The notes under the pieces were generated by a model. It was given only the letters and a program-made list of their open reading frames with translations. It did no database searches and had not been told where the DNA came from. This document shows, in pieces, positions 53,601 through 61,776 of a stretch of DNA of 64,000 nucleotides. The stretch comes from UBA12481 sp012523435 (GTDB lineage Bacteria; Bacteroidota; Bacteroidia; Bacteroidales; UBA12481), in assembly GCA_028686135.1 (NCBI GenBank), contig JAQUCP010000013.1, positions 13,777 to 77,776 on the forward strand. Direction: 5' to 3'. The translations under genes were made by a program, and so were the position numbers. How positions within the stretch are numbered: the first letter of the stretch is position 1; every line of letters starts with the position of its first letter.

Positions 53601-53789
53601 GGCAGTCAGACGCGTAGTTTGGCTGGTGGCCAAATCCGTTTTCCAGAGGTCGCCTTCGTAACTAAACACTATTGTTTGGCCATCCGGTGAAAGAGCAGGA
53701 AAGGAGAGAAAACGAGGCTCTTCGGCCTTGGCGCTGAACGAAATCAGCAGACAGAAGAGTAATAAGCTAAAAAATGGAGTGGTACGCAT
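50682..53789 (-). CDS. Tricorn-like S41 family protease
   Basis: This 1035-residue exported protein starts with a signal peptide (MRTTPFFSLLLFCLLISFSAKA). Two beta-propeller-type regions follow, made of PD40/WD40-like repeats such as FPALSPDGQTIVFSYEGDLW, ARISPDGRWIAFSA, EFSPDGNYLLFTA and VWSPDGKYIYFTT (about 25-650). A tricorn C1 region, a PDZ domain (about 760-840, ARGPSEHTGIDIRKGDELVAVD) and an S41 core come next. The nucleophile is in NEQSLSDAEMTAAG (Ser944 or Ser946), with GLILDLRYNTGGN before it. Domain order matches archaeal tricorn protease, which degrades peptides from upstream proteases. Here it is probably periplasmic and works with the S46 and M14 peptidases. Confidence 0.94.
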   Translation of the reverse strand: MRTTPFFSLLLFCLLISFSAKAEEPRFLSFPALSPDGQTIVFSYEGDLWKTDLATSQTTRLTAMPGYETHARISPDGRWIAFSARQFGNADVFVLPMEGGEVRQITFHAANDQVEGWSWDSQWIYFNTNRTNGSTWRVQATGGDPEEIVSHYFNKIHNVVEHPKTGELFFNDTWESSSMAHRKRYRGEFNPDIQSWNPKTNEYHQHTNHPGKDMWATIDRNGTVWFVSDRLNGEYNLCKLTDGQVQTVTSFKTSVIRPCVSADGSKVVYERDYQIYILDTQTEKPVKPAIHIIRNPILPVEKNFTIAGKISNFDVSPDQKKIAFISRGELFVSDIGGKFIRQIERDQPGFERVMSVKWLEDNKTLLFNQTWEGYLNWFTIAADGSGGMKQHTKDHRNNRDLALNEKRTRAAYISGRDELRLLDLKTFESKRLVTDEFWGFQNGQPEFSPDGNYLLFTAKRDFEEDVFVCNLNTGAVTNLTETGISENGPVWSPDGKYIYFTTSRLKPNYPSGGGEAHIYRMALDRFDKPYRMDEFNKLFIKDSTNAKKDSVAEITINTDRIWERIEQIGPSFGSQGGLLMTSKGDKITLFFSSNHDKGARALWKTVLDPWEQPKTTKIEGLPSGGGLIRSGDKLYALASGTIYKLNGDASKAEKIDMNFSFTRDLQSEFKQMFDETWANLEENFYDDDLHGVDWKGYRKQYEAHLPYVNNRNDFRMLMTDMLGEMNSSHMGFTSNGEEERLQLSYTTLETGLIWSTANPYEVERIVARGPSEHTGIDIRKGDELVAVDQVRVNKQLPRDYYFYRPAMVQELLLTFSRKGQEFDVKIRPVSAGNLSQYLYDEWIDGNRSLVNKLSNNKIAYVHMKNMGGGELNNFIITMTRELQGKEGLILDLRYNTGGNVHDDVLRFLQQKTYMQWKFRGGKLAGQSNFAPADHPIVVLINEQSLSDAEMTAAGFKQLGLGTVIGTETYRWIIFTSGKGLVDGSFYRIPAWGCYTLDGQNLEKTGVKPDVYVKQTFLDRVTGNDPQIERAVKEIQ

Positions 53790-53911
53790 TGGTTTGATTA
53801 TGATATTTTATTTACCGACATCTACTTGGCCGAATTTAGCAAGTTATCAGGATATAAAATCTTTTGTGCAACTTTTCCCATAGGTCGGGTTAGGAAGCGA
53901 AGAAGCCTTCC

Positions 53912-53919
53912 TATCTTTG
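53912..53919 (+). promoter_or_regulatory. -7 promoter element of the DUF3795 gene
   Basis: TATCTTTG matches TAnnTTTG exactly and lies 26 bases before the ATG at 53946. It supports that start over the longer open frame beginning at 53826. Confidence 0.5.
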
Positions 53920-53945
53920 TCTCAACAAATCAAAGAACCATTTCA

Positions 53946-54233
53946 ATGAACACCTTATCTGTCTGTGGCTTAATCTGTGCCGAGTGCGAATTCTATCAAA
54001 AAACCTGTGACGGCTGCTATGCGGTTCAGGGCAAGACTTTCTGGGCTCTCGAGATGATGCCGGCAAAAGTATGTCCACTCTATCAATGTGCGATCAATGA
54101 ACGGGGTTACGAAAGTTGTGGCGACTGTGCTGAGCTTCCTTGTGCCAACTTCCGGGAAATGAAGGATCCATCGCTAACGGATGAGCAACACGAACAATCG
54201 CTGAAGGAACGAATTGACCGGCTGCGCAGTTAA
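53946..54233 (+). CDS. DUF3795 cysteine-rich small protein
   Basis: This 95-residue protein starts at the ATG at 53946 just after a promoter. It has eleven or so Cys residues in the DUF3795 pattern: CGLICAECEFYQKTCDGC near the N-terminus, a lone Cys-Pro-Leu-Tyr-Gln-Cys in the middle, and SCGDCAELPCANF. These suggest zinc or Fe-S binding, which has not been established for the family as far as I know. No signal peptide. Function unknown; it stands between the divergent tricorn-like protease and the Asp-box protein. Confidence 0.85.
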   Translation: MNTLSVCGLICAECEFYQKTCDGCYAVQGKTFWALEMMPAKVCPLYQCAINERGYESCGDCAELPCANFREMKDPSLTDEQHEQSLKERIDRLRS

Positions 54234-54252
54234 CCAATAACCGGTCAGGGTT

Positions 54253-54283
54253 TTTGCTTTTTAGCCGAAACTTTCCACCTTTG
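54253..54283 (+). promoter_or_regulatory. Promoter of the Asp-box repeat protein gene
   Basis: A -33 TTTG (54253-54256) and a -7 CACCTTTG (54276-54283) are separated by 19 bases, the Bacteroidota spacing. The ATG at 54311 lies 27 bases downstream. The earlier in-frame ATG at 54254 falls inside the -33 element and is therefore not the start. Confidence 0.6.
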
Positions 54284-54310
54284 ACTCTGACCTTGGTTAA
54301 TTGTTTGGCT

Positions 54311-56521
54311 ATGCGTAATCTCAATTCTTTTGAAGCACTTTCGGGCCGTCGTTTATTTACGTTTGCCCTTCCATTTCTTATTGGGCTGATCCTCCTCAAC
54401 CTCTACCCTACACCATCCGAGGCGCAGATAGTTTCTGGATGGCGTTTTCATGGCCCGGGTGTCACCGGTGGCCGAATTCGCGACATTAAAGTGGTTCCGG
54501 GGAACCCCGATCAGATCTACGTTGCCGCTGCTACGGGCGGTGTGTTCAAATCCACCGATGATACCCGGAGCTGGGCTCCCATTTTCGATGGCTCAGGATC
54601 GACCTCACTATCGATAGGTGATATGGCGATCGACCCGCATCATCCCGAGGTGATCTGGGTTGGCACCGGCGAAGCCTCCGGGGAGCAGAGTGCCGCCTCC
54701 GTGGGTGACGGGATTTATAAATCCACCGATGGCGGAGCCAGCTGGCAATGCATGGGGCTTCGTCATGTGCGGCACATCGCCAGGATCCAGGTGAGCCAGG
54801 CCGACCCGGATGTGGTCTTCGTGGCTGCCACAGGCGCCCGGTGGGGCGACTGTGAGGAGCGGGGACTTTATCGCACCCGCGATGGCGGTAAATCCTGGGA
54901 AAAAGTACTATATATCAACGAATTAACCGGATTTTCCGATGTTGCCCTGACACCTGACGGCCAGACTGTCTTTGCCTCTGCCTGGCATCAGTACCGTAAC
55001 GCTTGGGCTCATCTCCAGCGGGGGCCCCACAGTGCGCTCTACCGCTCAGTGGATGGCGGCAACACCTGGGAAAAGGTGACCAAAGGATTTGCCGAAGAGA
55101 ATATGGGCCGCATCGCTCTTGCCATCGCACCCAATAACCCCAGGAAAGTATATGCCTGCGTAGAATCTGAAAAAGGAGGGTTCTACCGATCGACAAACGG
55201 CGGAAAATCGTGGAAGCTAATGAACACTAAAGCATCCACAAGTTATTGGTATGGAAAACTTTATGTCCATCCAAACAATGACGACCAGGTTTTTGTCATG
55301 GGGGTAATGGTACTCCAAACCACAGATGGTGGAAAGACCTTTAACCTGATGCCAACGCGCAACGTTCATGTGGATCATCACGCCCTGTGGATCGATCCGC
55401 GCAATCCCGGGCGTCGACTGCTGGGGAACGACGGAGGACTATACCAGACGGCCGATGGCGGCACCAGCTGGACTTTTATCAGCAACCTCAAAATTGGACA
55501 ATATTATGCCATCAGCATAGATAACCGAAAGCCCTACTGGATTTATGGCGGACTGCAGGACAATGGAGTCTGGGGTGGCCCATCGCAACTGGCAGGAGGA
55601 GGAGAACCAGCTGATAGTGATATCATTAGTGTGTGTGGTGGTGATGGTTTCTGGTCGGCTACTGACCCCATCGATTCCTGCATTGCCTACGGCGAATCGC
55701 AATATGGATGGATAGTGTGGTATGATCACCGTACCAGCCGGCGGCACCGAATTCAGCCCAGAAACCCAGATCCGGAAAACCCCTACCGGTTCAATTGGAA
55801 TGCCCCATTCATCATCTCAACCCACCCACCCTATCCACTTTATCTGGGTGGAAATAAACTGCTCCGATCAGACGATCGACGTGGCAACTGGCAGGAGGTG
55901 AGCCCCGATCTATCAAGAAATAGAGATCTGAATAACAGAACGATACAAGGTCTCAAACCGGTGATCAAACCTTACGCTTCGATCACGGCTTTGGCCGAAT
56001 CACCGATTAAGCCGGGGATTATCTATACCGGCACGGATGATGGAAATCTGTTTATGACTCCGGATGGTGGAACCACCTGGGTTGACCTGTCGGGTGGGCT
56101 GCCCGTACCAAAAAATCGCTTCTGGACCAGGCTGGTCTGCTCAAGACATGATGAGGGAACGGTCTATGCTGCCTGTGCAAGGTATTACGAAGCCAACGAT
56201 TTTACTCCATATCTGTTTCGGAGCACTGATTTCGGGAAGAGCTGGGAAGTGATCACCCACGGAATGCCGGCAGAGGCTGTCGTCAGGGGCTTTGCCGAGC
56301 ATCCACTTCACCCGAATTTGCTCTTCTGCGGCATTCACAATGGACTGTTGATCAGCGATGATACAGGGAAATCCTGGCATCGCGCACCAGATTTGATTCC
56401 TGTTGCCATTGATGATATCCGGATTGCCATGCCGGATCACGAACTAGTGCTGGGATCGTATGGCCGGGGCCTCATCATTGGAAAACTGAACCCTTCGTTA
56501 CTTGAACAATCTGGTGAATAA
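54311..56521 (+). CDS. Exported Asp-box (BNR/VPS10-like) beta-propeller protein
   Basis: This protein of 736 residues has an N-terminal signal or anchor segment (LFTFALPFLIGLILLNLYPTPSEAQ) and at least nine Asp-box motifs of the S-x-D-x-G-x-x-W type, for example KSTDGGASW, RTRDGGKSW, RSVDGGNTW, RSTNGGKSW, TTDGGKTF, QTADGGTSW, TPDGGTTW and RSTDFGKSW. Such repeats build a VPS10/sortilin-type ten-bladed propeller also seen in xyloglucanases (GH74) and sialidases. Several blades begin with IAIAPNNP or IDPRNPGR, typical of Bacteroidota exported proteins called glycosyl hydrolase. I cannot place catalytic residues, so enzyme activity is uncertain; a binding role is equally possible. Confidence 0.85.
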   Translation: MRNLNSFEALSGRRLFTFALPFLIGLILLNLYPTPSEAQIVSGWRFHGPGVTGGRIRDIKVVPGNPDQIYVAAATGGVFKSTDDTRSWAPIFDGSGSTSLSIGDMAIDPHHPEVIWVGTGEASGEQSAASVGDGIYKSTDGGASWQCMGLRHVRHIARIQVSQADPDVVFVAATGARWGDCEERGLYRTRDGGKSWEKVLYINELTGFSDVALTPDGQTVFASAWHQYRNAWAHLQRGPHSALYRSVDGGNTWEKVTKGFAEENMGRIALAIAPNNPRKVYACVESEKGGFYRSTNGGKSWKLMNTKASTSYWYGKLYVHPNNDDQVFVMGVMVLQTTDGGKTFNLMPTRNVHVDHHALWIDPRNPGRRLLGNDGGLYQTADGGTSWTFISNLKIGQYYAISIDNRKPYWIYGGLQDNGVWGGPSQLAGGGEPADSDIISVCGGDGFWSATDPIDSCIAYGESQYGWIVWYDHRTSRRHRIQPRNPDPENPYRFNWNAPFIISTHPPYPLYLGGNKLLRSDDRRGNWQEVSPDLSRNRDLNNRTIQGLKPVIKPYASITALAESPIKPGIIYTGTDDGNLFMTPDGGTTWVDLSGGLPVPKNRFWTRLVCSRHDEGTVYAACARYYEANDFTPYLFRSTDFGKSWEVITHGMPAEAVVRGFAEHPLHPNLLFCGIHNGLLISDDTGKSWHRAPDLIPVAIDDIRIAMPDHELVLGSYGRGLIIGKLNPSLLEQSGE

Positions 56522-56551
56522 ATTGTCAAACACTATCGATCAATCATCACT

Positions 56552-57394
56552 ATGAAATTCATCGGAGCTCATGTCACTACAGAAGGTGGTGTTGAAAATG
56601 CACCACTCAATGCCCATAAGATTGGCGCCAATGCTTTTGCGCTATTTCTTAAAAATCAACGGCAGTGGGTTGTCAGGCCATACACGGCAAAAACCATCGA
56701 TGCTTTCAGGAAAAACCTGGACGATCTCGGTTTTAAGCCAGAGCAGGTGCTGCCTCATGATGGATATCTGATCAACCTGGGGAGCCCGGATCCCGAGATG
56801 CTGGAGAAATCCAGGGCGGCCTTCCTGGACGAGATGCAGCGGGCTGAGCAGTTGGGGCTCGACCGGCTGAACTTTCATCCCGGCAGTCACTTGAAAAAGA
56901 TCTCGGAAGAAGAGTGTTTACAGGTCATTGCCGAATCCATCAACATCACCCTGGACAAAACGAAAGGTGTAACAGCTGTGCTTGAAATCACAGCCGGCCA
57001 AGGCACCAATGTAGGCTATTCATTTGAGCACCTGAGGTATATCATCGACCGGGTTGAGGATAAGAGCCGGATCGGAGTCTGCATTGATACCGCACACAGC
57101 TATTCGGCCGGGTATGATTTAAAGACTCCGGAGGGATTCGACAAGACACTCAAAGCTTTCGACGAGATCATCGGATTCGGTTATCTGCGAGGAATGCACC
57201 TGAACGACTCCAAAAAAGAGTTCGGTTCACGGGTTGATCGTCACGAAAGCCTTGGAAACGGCACACTCGGATGGAACCCTTTCAGGCGAATGATGCAGGA
57301 TAGTCGGTTCGACCAGATGCCACTGATTCTAGAAACTCCGAATCAGGATATCTGGGCTGCCGAAATCGCTGCCCTGAGGGAAATGGCTGGCTAA
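56552..57394 (+). CDS. nfo: Deoxyribonuclease IV (AP endonuclease, Nfo family)
   Basis: This 280-residue enzyme cuts the DNA backbone 5' of abasic sites in base excision repair. The TIM-barrel zinc ligands are spread over recognisable motifs: GAHVTTEGGVENAP, LPHDGYLINLGSPD, NFHPGSH, AVLEITAGQGTNVG, GVCIDTAHSYSAGYDL, GMHLNDSKKEFGSRVDRHESLGNGTLG and LILETPNQD. Length is normal for bacterial endonuclease IV. It follows the Asp-box gene by 30 bases and overlaps the convergent Rrf2 gene by four bases. Confidence 0.96.
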   Translation: MKFIGAHVTTEGGVENAPLNAHKIGANAFALFLKNQRQWVVRPYTAKTIDAFRKNLDDLGFKPEQVLPHDGYLINLGSPDPEMLEKSRAAFLDEMQRAEQLGLDRLNFHPGSHLKKISEEECLQVIAESINITLDKTKGVTAVLEITAGQGTNVGYSFEHLRYIIDRVEDKSRIGVCIDTAHSYSAGYDLKTPEGFDKTLKAFDEIIGFGYLRGMHLNDSKKEFGSRVDRHESLGNGTLGWNPFRRMMQDSRFDQMPLILETPNQDIWAAEIAALREMAG

Positions 57395-57825
57395 AGCCTC
57401 TTCAAAGTACCATTGCCAGCTTGAATCTTCCGCGCCAGCCGCTGGATTGTCTCAATTTCAGCCATCCTGACCAGATCCGCCCGGATTCTGGTAAAATCAT
57501 CGTGTAACGGACAGGGATTATCCGGATCACATTTCCCAAGGCCTAGCAGGCACCCTTCAAAGAAATCCTCTCCCTGAAAGGTATCGATCACACGGGATAG
57601 CTTAAGCTCCTCGGCATCCCTGGCAAAAAAGAATCCACCACCTTTGCCACGGATCGACATGAGCAGCTTGCGCCGCGCCATTGTCTGGAGAATTTTTGCC
57701 GTGAATTGGACGGGGGCACCGATCGCTTCGGCAACCTCCCTGAAACCGGGCCTATGACTGTTATCATTGCTTATGGCAACATATATCAGTGCCCGTACAG
57801 CATACTCTGTTGTTTTTGACCACAT
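57391..57825 (-). CDS. Rrf2-family transcriptional regulator
   Basis: This 144-residue regulator has a winged helix-turn-helix (about 1-65; FREVAEAIGAPVQFTAKILQTMARRKLLMSIRGKGGGFFFAR) and three Cys at about 92-105 in the pattern Cys-x6-Cys-x5-Cys (GCLLGLGKCDPDNPC), close to the Fe-S cluster ligands of IscR and NsrR. It may therefore sense nitric oxide, iron or redox state. No isc, suf or hcp gene is next to it, so targets are unknown. NrfHA elsewhere in the window makes a nitric-oxide-responsive role conceivable. Its own promoter is at 57851-57858. Confidence 0.91.
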   Translation of the reverse strand: MWSKTTEYAVRALIYVAISNDNSHRPGFREVAEAIGAPVQFTAKILQTMARRKLLMSIRGKGGGFFFARDAEELKLSRVIDTFQGEDFFEGCLLGLGKCDPDNPCPLHDDFTRIRADLVRMAEIETIQRLARKIQAGNGTLKRL

Positions 57826-57850
57826 ATTACTTCACCCTAAAAGTTCACGT

Positions 57851-57858
57851 CAAATATA
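57851..57858 (-). promoter_or_regulatory. -7 promoter element of the Rrf2 regulator gene
   Basis: On the minus strand TATATTTG matches TAnnTTTG exactly and lies 25 bases before the ATG at 57825. No strong -33 element is visible. Apart from this and the EamA promoter, I see nothing in the 270 bases between the two divergent genes. Confidence 0.5.
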
Positions 57859-58047
57859 CAATCCTATTTATGAATTCAGGAAAACATTTGTCATTTATTT
57901 AAAGACCAACTATTCATCAATCAGCTACTTCCGTATCAGAACGTTCGCTTTCCATTGACTAACAAGAACCTTACCTACTGAAAGAATAATTAGTCAAAAT
58001 TTTCATGAATAATTATGCAAGACTTTTCGGACTTCAGGTAGCCCTTG

Positions 58048-58079
58048 TTTGACCGGATCAGTTAAAATACTTTCCTTTG
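58048..58079 (+). promoter_or_regulatory. Promoter of the EamA transporter gene
   Basis: A -33 TTTG (58048-58051) and a -7 TTCCTTTG (58072-58079) are separated by 20 bases. The transcript would begin near 58085, about eleven bases before the TTG codon at 58096, and no ATG occurs between. This supports the TTG start. Confidence 0.5.
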
Positions 58080-58095
58080 CGGGCAAATTATCGTC

Positions 58096-58977
58096 TTGAA
58101 ACCCGAAATCCGAGGATACGGTTACGCCTTTCTTGCAACAACAGCTGGTTCAACGGTTTACATTTTTAGTAAAGCCGCACTGGACGAAGTGAGCCTAGCT
58201 CAGTTCGGTGTCTATTGGTTCACGATGGCCATCCTCTGGAACAGTCTCTTCACCCTCCGGTCGGCCGAGCACCGGAGGCTCCCTAAATTATCTGGAAGCA
58301 TGATCAAGGTTCTGATTACCATAGGATTAATCGAACTTGTTGCTACCGGAAGTTTTTATATGGCAATCTCTATTTCCGAGAATCCATCCATTCCTTCTTT
58401 CCTGCGTAATCTCGAGTACATATTCGTGACGTTGATGGGAGTAATCCTTTTGGGAGAGCGATTTGTCGGTATTCAGAAAATCGGAGTGGTATTAACCTTT
58501 GCCGGAGCTATGGTGATCAGCTATCAGAAGGGAGGCACACCAGCTTCCTATCTATCGGGCAGTGCCGGACTGATGCTGGTCTCCACTCTTTTTTATGGTA
58601 TCCGAACCATCACCGTCAAGAAAAACATCCAGCGAGTCTCTCCCACCATTTTAGCCATCAACCGGGCAATCTTTCTTTTAGGAATGGCCACGGTTCTTTT
58701 GCTCGTGTGGCAACAAAACCTTAAGATTCCGGGCTCCGCCCTACTCAACATCATGGCTGGCTCCTTTCTCGGCCCCTTCCTTACCTCCCTGGGTCAGTAC
58801 AGCGCCCTGAAATATATCCCCGCCTCCCGCGCTGCTATCATCCAAAGCAGCACCGCCCTGTTCGTAGTCCTGGGTGTTTTTATCTACTTCGGTCGCCTGC
58901 CAATGCTCTATCAAGTCATCGGTGGACTCCTGACTGTCGCCGGAGTGATCCTGCTGTTTAAGGCAAAGAGAAATTAA
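58096..58977 (+). CDS. EamA-family (DMT) membrane transporter
   Basis: This 293-residue protein has ten predicted spans made of two EamA repeats, the drug/metabolite transporter fold. Family landmarks are NPSIPSFLRNLEYIFVTLMGVILLGERFVGIQKIGVVLTFAGAMVI at the end of repeat one and PASRAAIIQSSTALFVVLGVFIYFGRLPMLYQVIGGLLTVAGVILL at the end of repeat two. The start is TTG at 58096: the first in-frame ATG is 40 codons later and would delete the first span, and a promoter lies just upstream. The substrate is unknown. Confidence 0.88.
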   Translation: MKPEIRGYGYAFLATTAGSTVYIFSKAALDEVSLAQFGVYWFTMAILWNSLFTLRSAEHRRLPKLSGSMIKVLITIGLIELVATGSFYMAISISENPSIPSFLRNLEYIFVTLMGVILLGERFVGIQKIGVVLTFAGAMVISYQKGGTPASYLSGSAGLMLVSTLFYGIRTITVKKNIQRVSPTILAINRAIFLLGMATVLLLVWQQNLKIPGSALLNIMAGSFLGPFLTSLGQYSALKYIPASRAAIIQSSTALFVVLGVFIYFGRLPMLYQVIGGLLTVAGVILLFKAKRN

Positions 58978-59025
58978 ACCTGACAGGTTTTAGACCTGAC
59001 AGGTTTTTAAAAACCTGTCAGGTTT
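58976..59025. repeat. Palindromic repeat element with three CCTGACAGG-type units
   Basis: Two direct copies of ACCTGACAGGTTT (58978-58990 and 58994-59006) and one inverted copy AAACCTGTCAGGT (59011-59023) are packed here. Unit one with its flanks is itself a palindrome (AAACCTG/CAGGTTT, 58976-58990). Units two and three form a perfect 30-base palindrome at 58994-59023 with 15-base arms ACCTGACAGGTTTTT and its complement. It begins inside the EamA stop codon region and could act as a terminator in either direction, but its modular form looks like a mobile or dispersed repeat. Confidence 0.8.
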
Positions 59026-59093
59026 AAAACCTTTTCTCCCTCCATTTGTTTACCTATTGGTCTTGAATTTAACTAATTAAGTGCAAAACTTTT

Positions 59094-61754
59094 ATGGAAA
59101 ACAAGGAGTTAGCCAAGATGTTTGAAGCGGAGAACCAAGAATGGATCGATTCGCTAGATTATATCATAGAAAATGAGGGTTCTGAACGCGCCAGAGAGAT
59201 TCTTTTGATGCTCCAGTCCCGCTCACAATTGAAAGGGATTGACTTTACCTATCAGGGTAATACTCCCTATATCAACACCATTCCAGCATCGAAAGAGAAA
59301 CCCTACCCTGGTAGCCGGGAAATCGAGCGAAAGATCAAGAGCATCATCCGCTGGAATGCCATGGCGATGGTGGTCAGAGCTAATAAGGAATCCGATGGCA
59401 TCGGTGGACACATCTCCACCTTTGCCTCCAGTGCAACGCTTTACGAGGTAGGCTTCAATCACTTCTTCCGAGGCGGAGACGACGGACGGCGACCTGATCT
59501 GGTGTACATCCAGGGTCATGCCGCCCCCGGAATCTATGCCAGAGCTTTCCTCGAAGGACGACTCACGGAACATGACCTGAAAAACTTCCGTCGCGAGCTC
59601 AAAGAGGGCGGCGGACTATCCTCATACCCCCATCCCCGCTCCATGAAAGAGTTCTGGCAGTTCCCAACAGTCTCCATGGGCCTCGGTCCACTCATGGCAA
59701 TCTACCAGGCAAGGTTTAATCGCTATCTGGAGGATAACGGACTGATACCTAAATCAGACCAGAAAGTCTGGGCCTTCCTCGGCGATGGTGAAATGGATGA
59801 GCCCGAATCCATGGGCGCTCTCACCCTGGCCTCGCGGGAGGAACTGGATAACCTCATCTTCGTGGTGAATTGCAACCTGCAGCGCCTCGACGGACCAGTT
59901 CGCGGCAACGGATCAATCATCCAGGAGCTGGAATCAGCTTTCCACGGCGCCGGATGGAATGTCATAAAACTGATACACGGCAGGGATTGGGATCCGCTCT
60001 TCGAAAAAGATACGGATGGCTTCCTCACTCGCCGGTTTGGAGAACTGGTCGACGGACAGCGACAGAAATATATCATCTCTTCGGGCGACTATATCCGAAA
60101 AGATTTCTTTGGCAAATACGACCAAACCTTGAAGATGGTCGAAAACTATTCCGACGAACAACTTGAGAAATTCACCCGTGGCGGTCATGACCCCCTCAAG
60201 GTGTACAACGCATACCATGCCGCCTTCCACCATAAAGGATCGCCAACGGTTATACTCGCCTCTACCATAAAGGGTTATGGTATGGGCGAAGCCGGCGAAG
60301 GACGCAATATCACCCATCAACAGAAAAAACTCAACGAAGAGGAGCTGAAAACTTTCCGCAGCCGATTTGGTATTCCCATCTCCGACGCTGATATCGGGAA
60401 AGCACCGTTTTATAAGCCTGATGAGGATAGTGAAGAGCTAAAATACCTCCGTCAACAACGAGAAAAACTGGGCGGCTACCTGCCTAAACGAGTTGACCAT
60501 AAGCTCCGCTTCGAAATGCCAGACCATGAAATCTTTATGGAGTATAGTAAAGATTCTGGTGACAAAGCGGTTGCAACCACCATGGTGATGGTCCAAATAC
60601 TTACTAAACTACTGAAGGACAAGAATATAGGAAAACTGATCGTGCCAATCGTGCCTGATGAGTCAAGGACATTTGGAATGGACTCACTGTTTCGCCAGGT
60701 GGGCATCTACAGCCATAAGGGACAGCTCTATGAACCAGTGGATCGCGATAGCTTGATGTACTACAAAGAGGCTAAAAATGGGGCCATATTGGAAGAAGGT
60801 ATCACGGAATCAGGCTCCATGTCTTCGTTCATCGCTGCCGGAACCAGCTATTCCACCCACGGAATGAACAGTATTCCCTTCTTCATCTTCTATTCCATGT
60901 TCGGATTCCAGCGGATCGGCGATCTGATCTGGGCGGCCGGAGATATCCGGGCACGCGGATTTATGATCGGGGGAACCTCCGGACGAACCACGCTGGCAGG
61001 CGAAGGCCTCCAACATCAGGATGGTCACAGCCATCTGCTGGCCCTGGCCTACCCCGCCGTAAAAGCCTATGACCCAGCCTTTGCCTACGAACTAGCCATC
61101 ATCGTGGAAGAGGGAATCCGGGATATGTACCTCGAAGGAAATGATGTGATCTACTATATCACCGTGACCAACGAGAAATACCTCCAACCGGCTAAACCTC
61201 CTTGTACCAAAGCTCACATCCTGAAAGGAATGTACCAATACCGCTACGAGGAAGAAAATACCCATAACCTTAACCTGCTGGGCAGCGGAGCAATAATGAA
61301 CGAGGTGATCAAAGCCGCTGACATCCTGAAATCAGATTATGGCATTCACCCCCACATCTGGAGCGTCACCAGCTATAAAAACCTGTATGATGATGCCCGT
61401 GAAGTAGAGCGCCACAACACTCTGAACCCCAATGATTTAAAAGAGAGTCACATCAGATTCCTGACTGGCAATGAACCTGGTCTGTTCATCGCGGCCAGCG
61501 ACTACATGAAAGCACTGCCGCTCTCGGTGGCCACCTATTTCCCGGGAAGATTCGTTGCACTGGGAACCGACGGGTTCGGGCTGAGTGAAGAACGTGCCTC
61601 TCTGCGCGACCATTTCGAGGTGAATGCTAAACATATCGTGTACACAACCCTGGCCAAACTTCATGAGGAGGGCAAAATCGATGGTAAAATTCTTCCCAAA
61701 GCGATGAAGAAGCTGGGTATCCAACCCGATAAAATCAATCCGGCCTTGGTTTAA
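59094..61754 (+). CDS. aceE: Pyruvate dehydrogenase E1 component, homodimeric AceE type
   Basis: This 886-residue enzyme decarboxylates pyruvate with thiamine diphosphate and acetylates the lipoyl group of E2. The cofactor motif is GDGEMDEPE (230-238) followed by NLQRLDGPVRGNG. Other AceE landmarks are GGHISTFASSATLYEVGFNHFFRG, SYPHPRSMKEFWQFPTVSMGLGP, KGYGMGEAGEGRNITHQ and AGEGLQHQDGHSHL. Length matches the homodimeric E1 of Proteobacteria and Actinobacteria (about 880-890), not the alpha2beta2 type. E2 follows after 22 bases and E3 after that, so this is one operon. No clear promoter is visible in the 68 bases between the repeat element and the start. Confidence 0.96.
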   Translation: MENKELAKMFEAENQEWIDSLDYIIENEGSERAREILLMLQSRSQLKGIDFTYQGNTPYINTIPASKEKPYPGSREIERKIKSIIRWNAMAMVVRANKESDGIGGHISTFASSATLYEVGFNHFFRGGDDGRRPDLVYIQGHAAPGIYARAFLEGRLTEHDLKNFRRELKEGGGLSSYPHPRSMKEFWQFPTVSMGLGPLMAIYQARFNRYLEDNGLIPKSDQKVWAFLGDGEMDEPESMGALTLASREELDNLIFVVNCNLQRLDGPVRGNGSIIQELESAFHGAGWNVIKLIHGRDWDPLFEKDTDGFLTRRFGELVDGQRQKYIISSGDYIRKDFFGKYDQTLKMVENYSDEQLEKFTRGGHDPLKVYNAYHAAFHHKGSPTVILASTIKGYGMGEAGEGRNITHQQKKLNEEELKTFRSRFGIPISDADIGKAPFYKPDEDSEELKYLRQQREKLGGYLPKRVDHKLRFEMPDHEIFMEYSKDSGDKAVATTMVMVQILTKLLKDKNIGKLIVPIVPDESRTFGMDSLFRQVGIYSHKGQLYEPVDRDSLMYYKEAKNGAILEEGITESGSMSSFIAAGTSYSTHGMNSIPFFIFYSMFGFQRIGDLIWAAGDIRARGFMIGGTSGRTTLAGEGLQHQDGHSHLLALAYPAVKAYDPAFAYELAIIVEEGIRDMYLEGNDVIYYITVTNEKYLQPAKPPCTKAHILKGMYQYRYEEENTHNLNLLGSGAIMNEVIKAADILKSDYGIHPHIWSVTSYKNLYDDAREVERHNTLNPNDLKESHIRFLTGNEPGLFIAASDYMKALPLSVATYFPGRFVALGTDGFGLSEERASLRDHFEVNAKHIVYTTLAKLHEEGKIDGKILPKAMKKLGIQPDKINPALV

Positions 61755-61776
61755 TGAATAATGAAACAAGCAAACA

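Noticed and set aside
53826..53945. N-terminal 40-codon extension of the DUF3795 frame
   Set aside because: A perfect -7 element lies inside it and the family match begins at the ATG at 53946.
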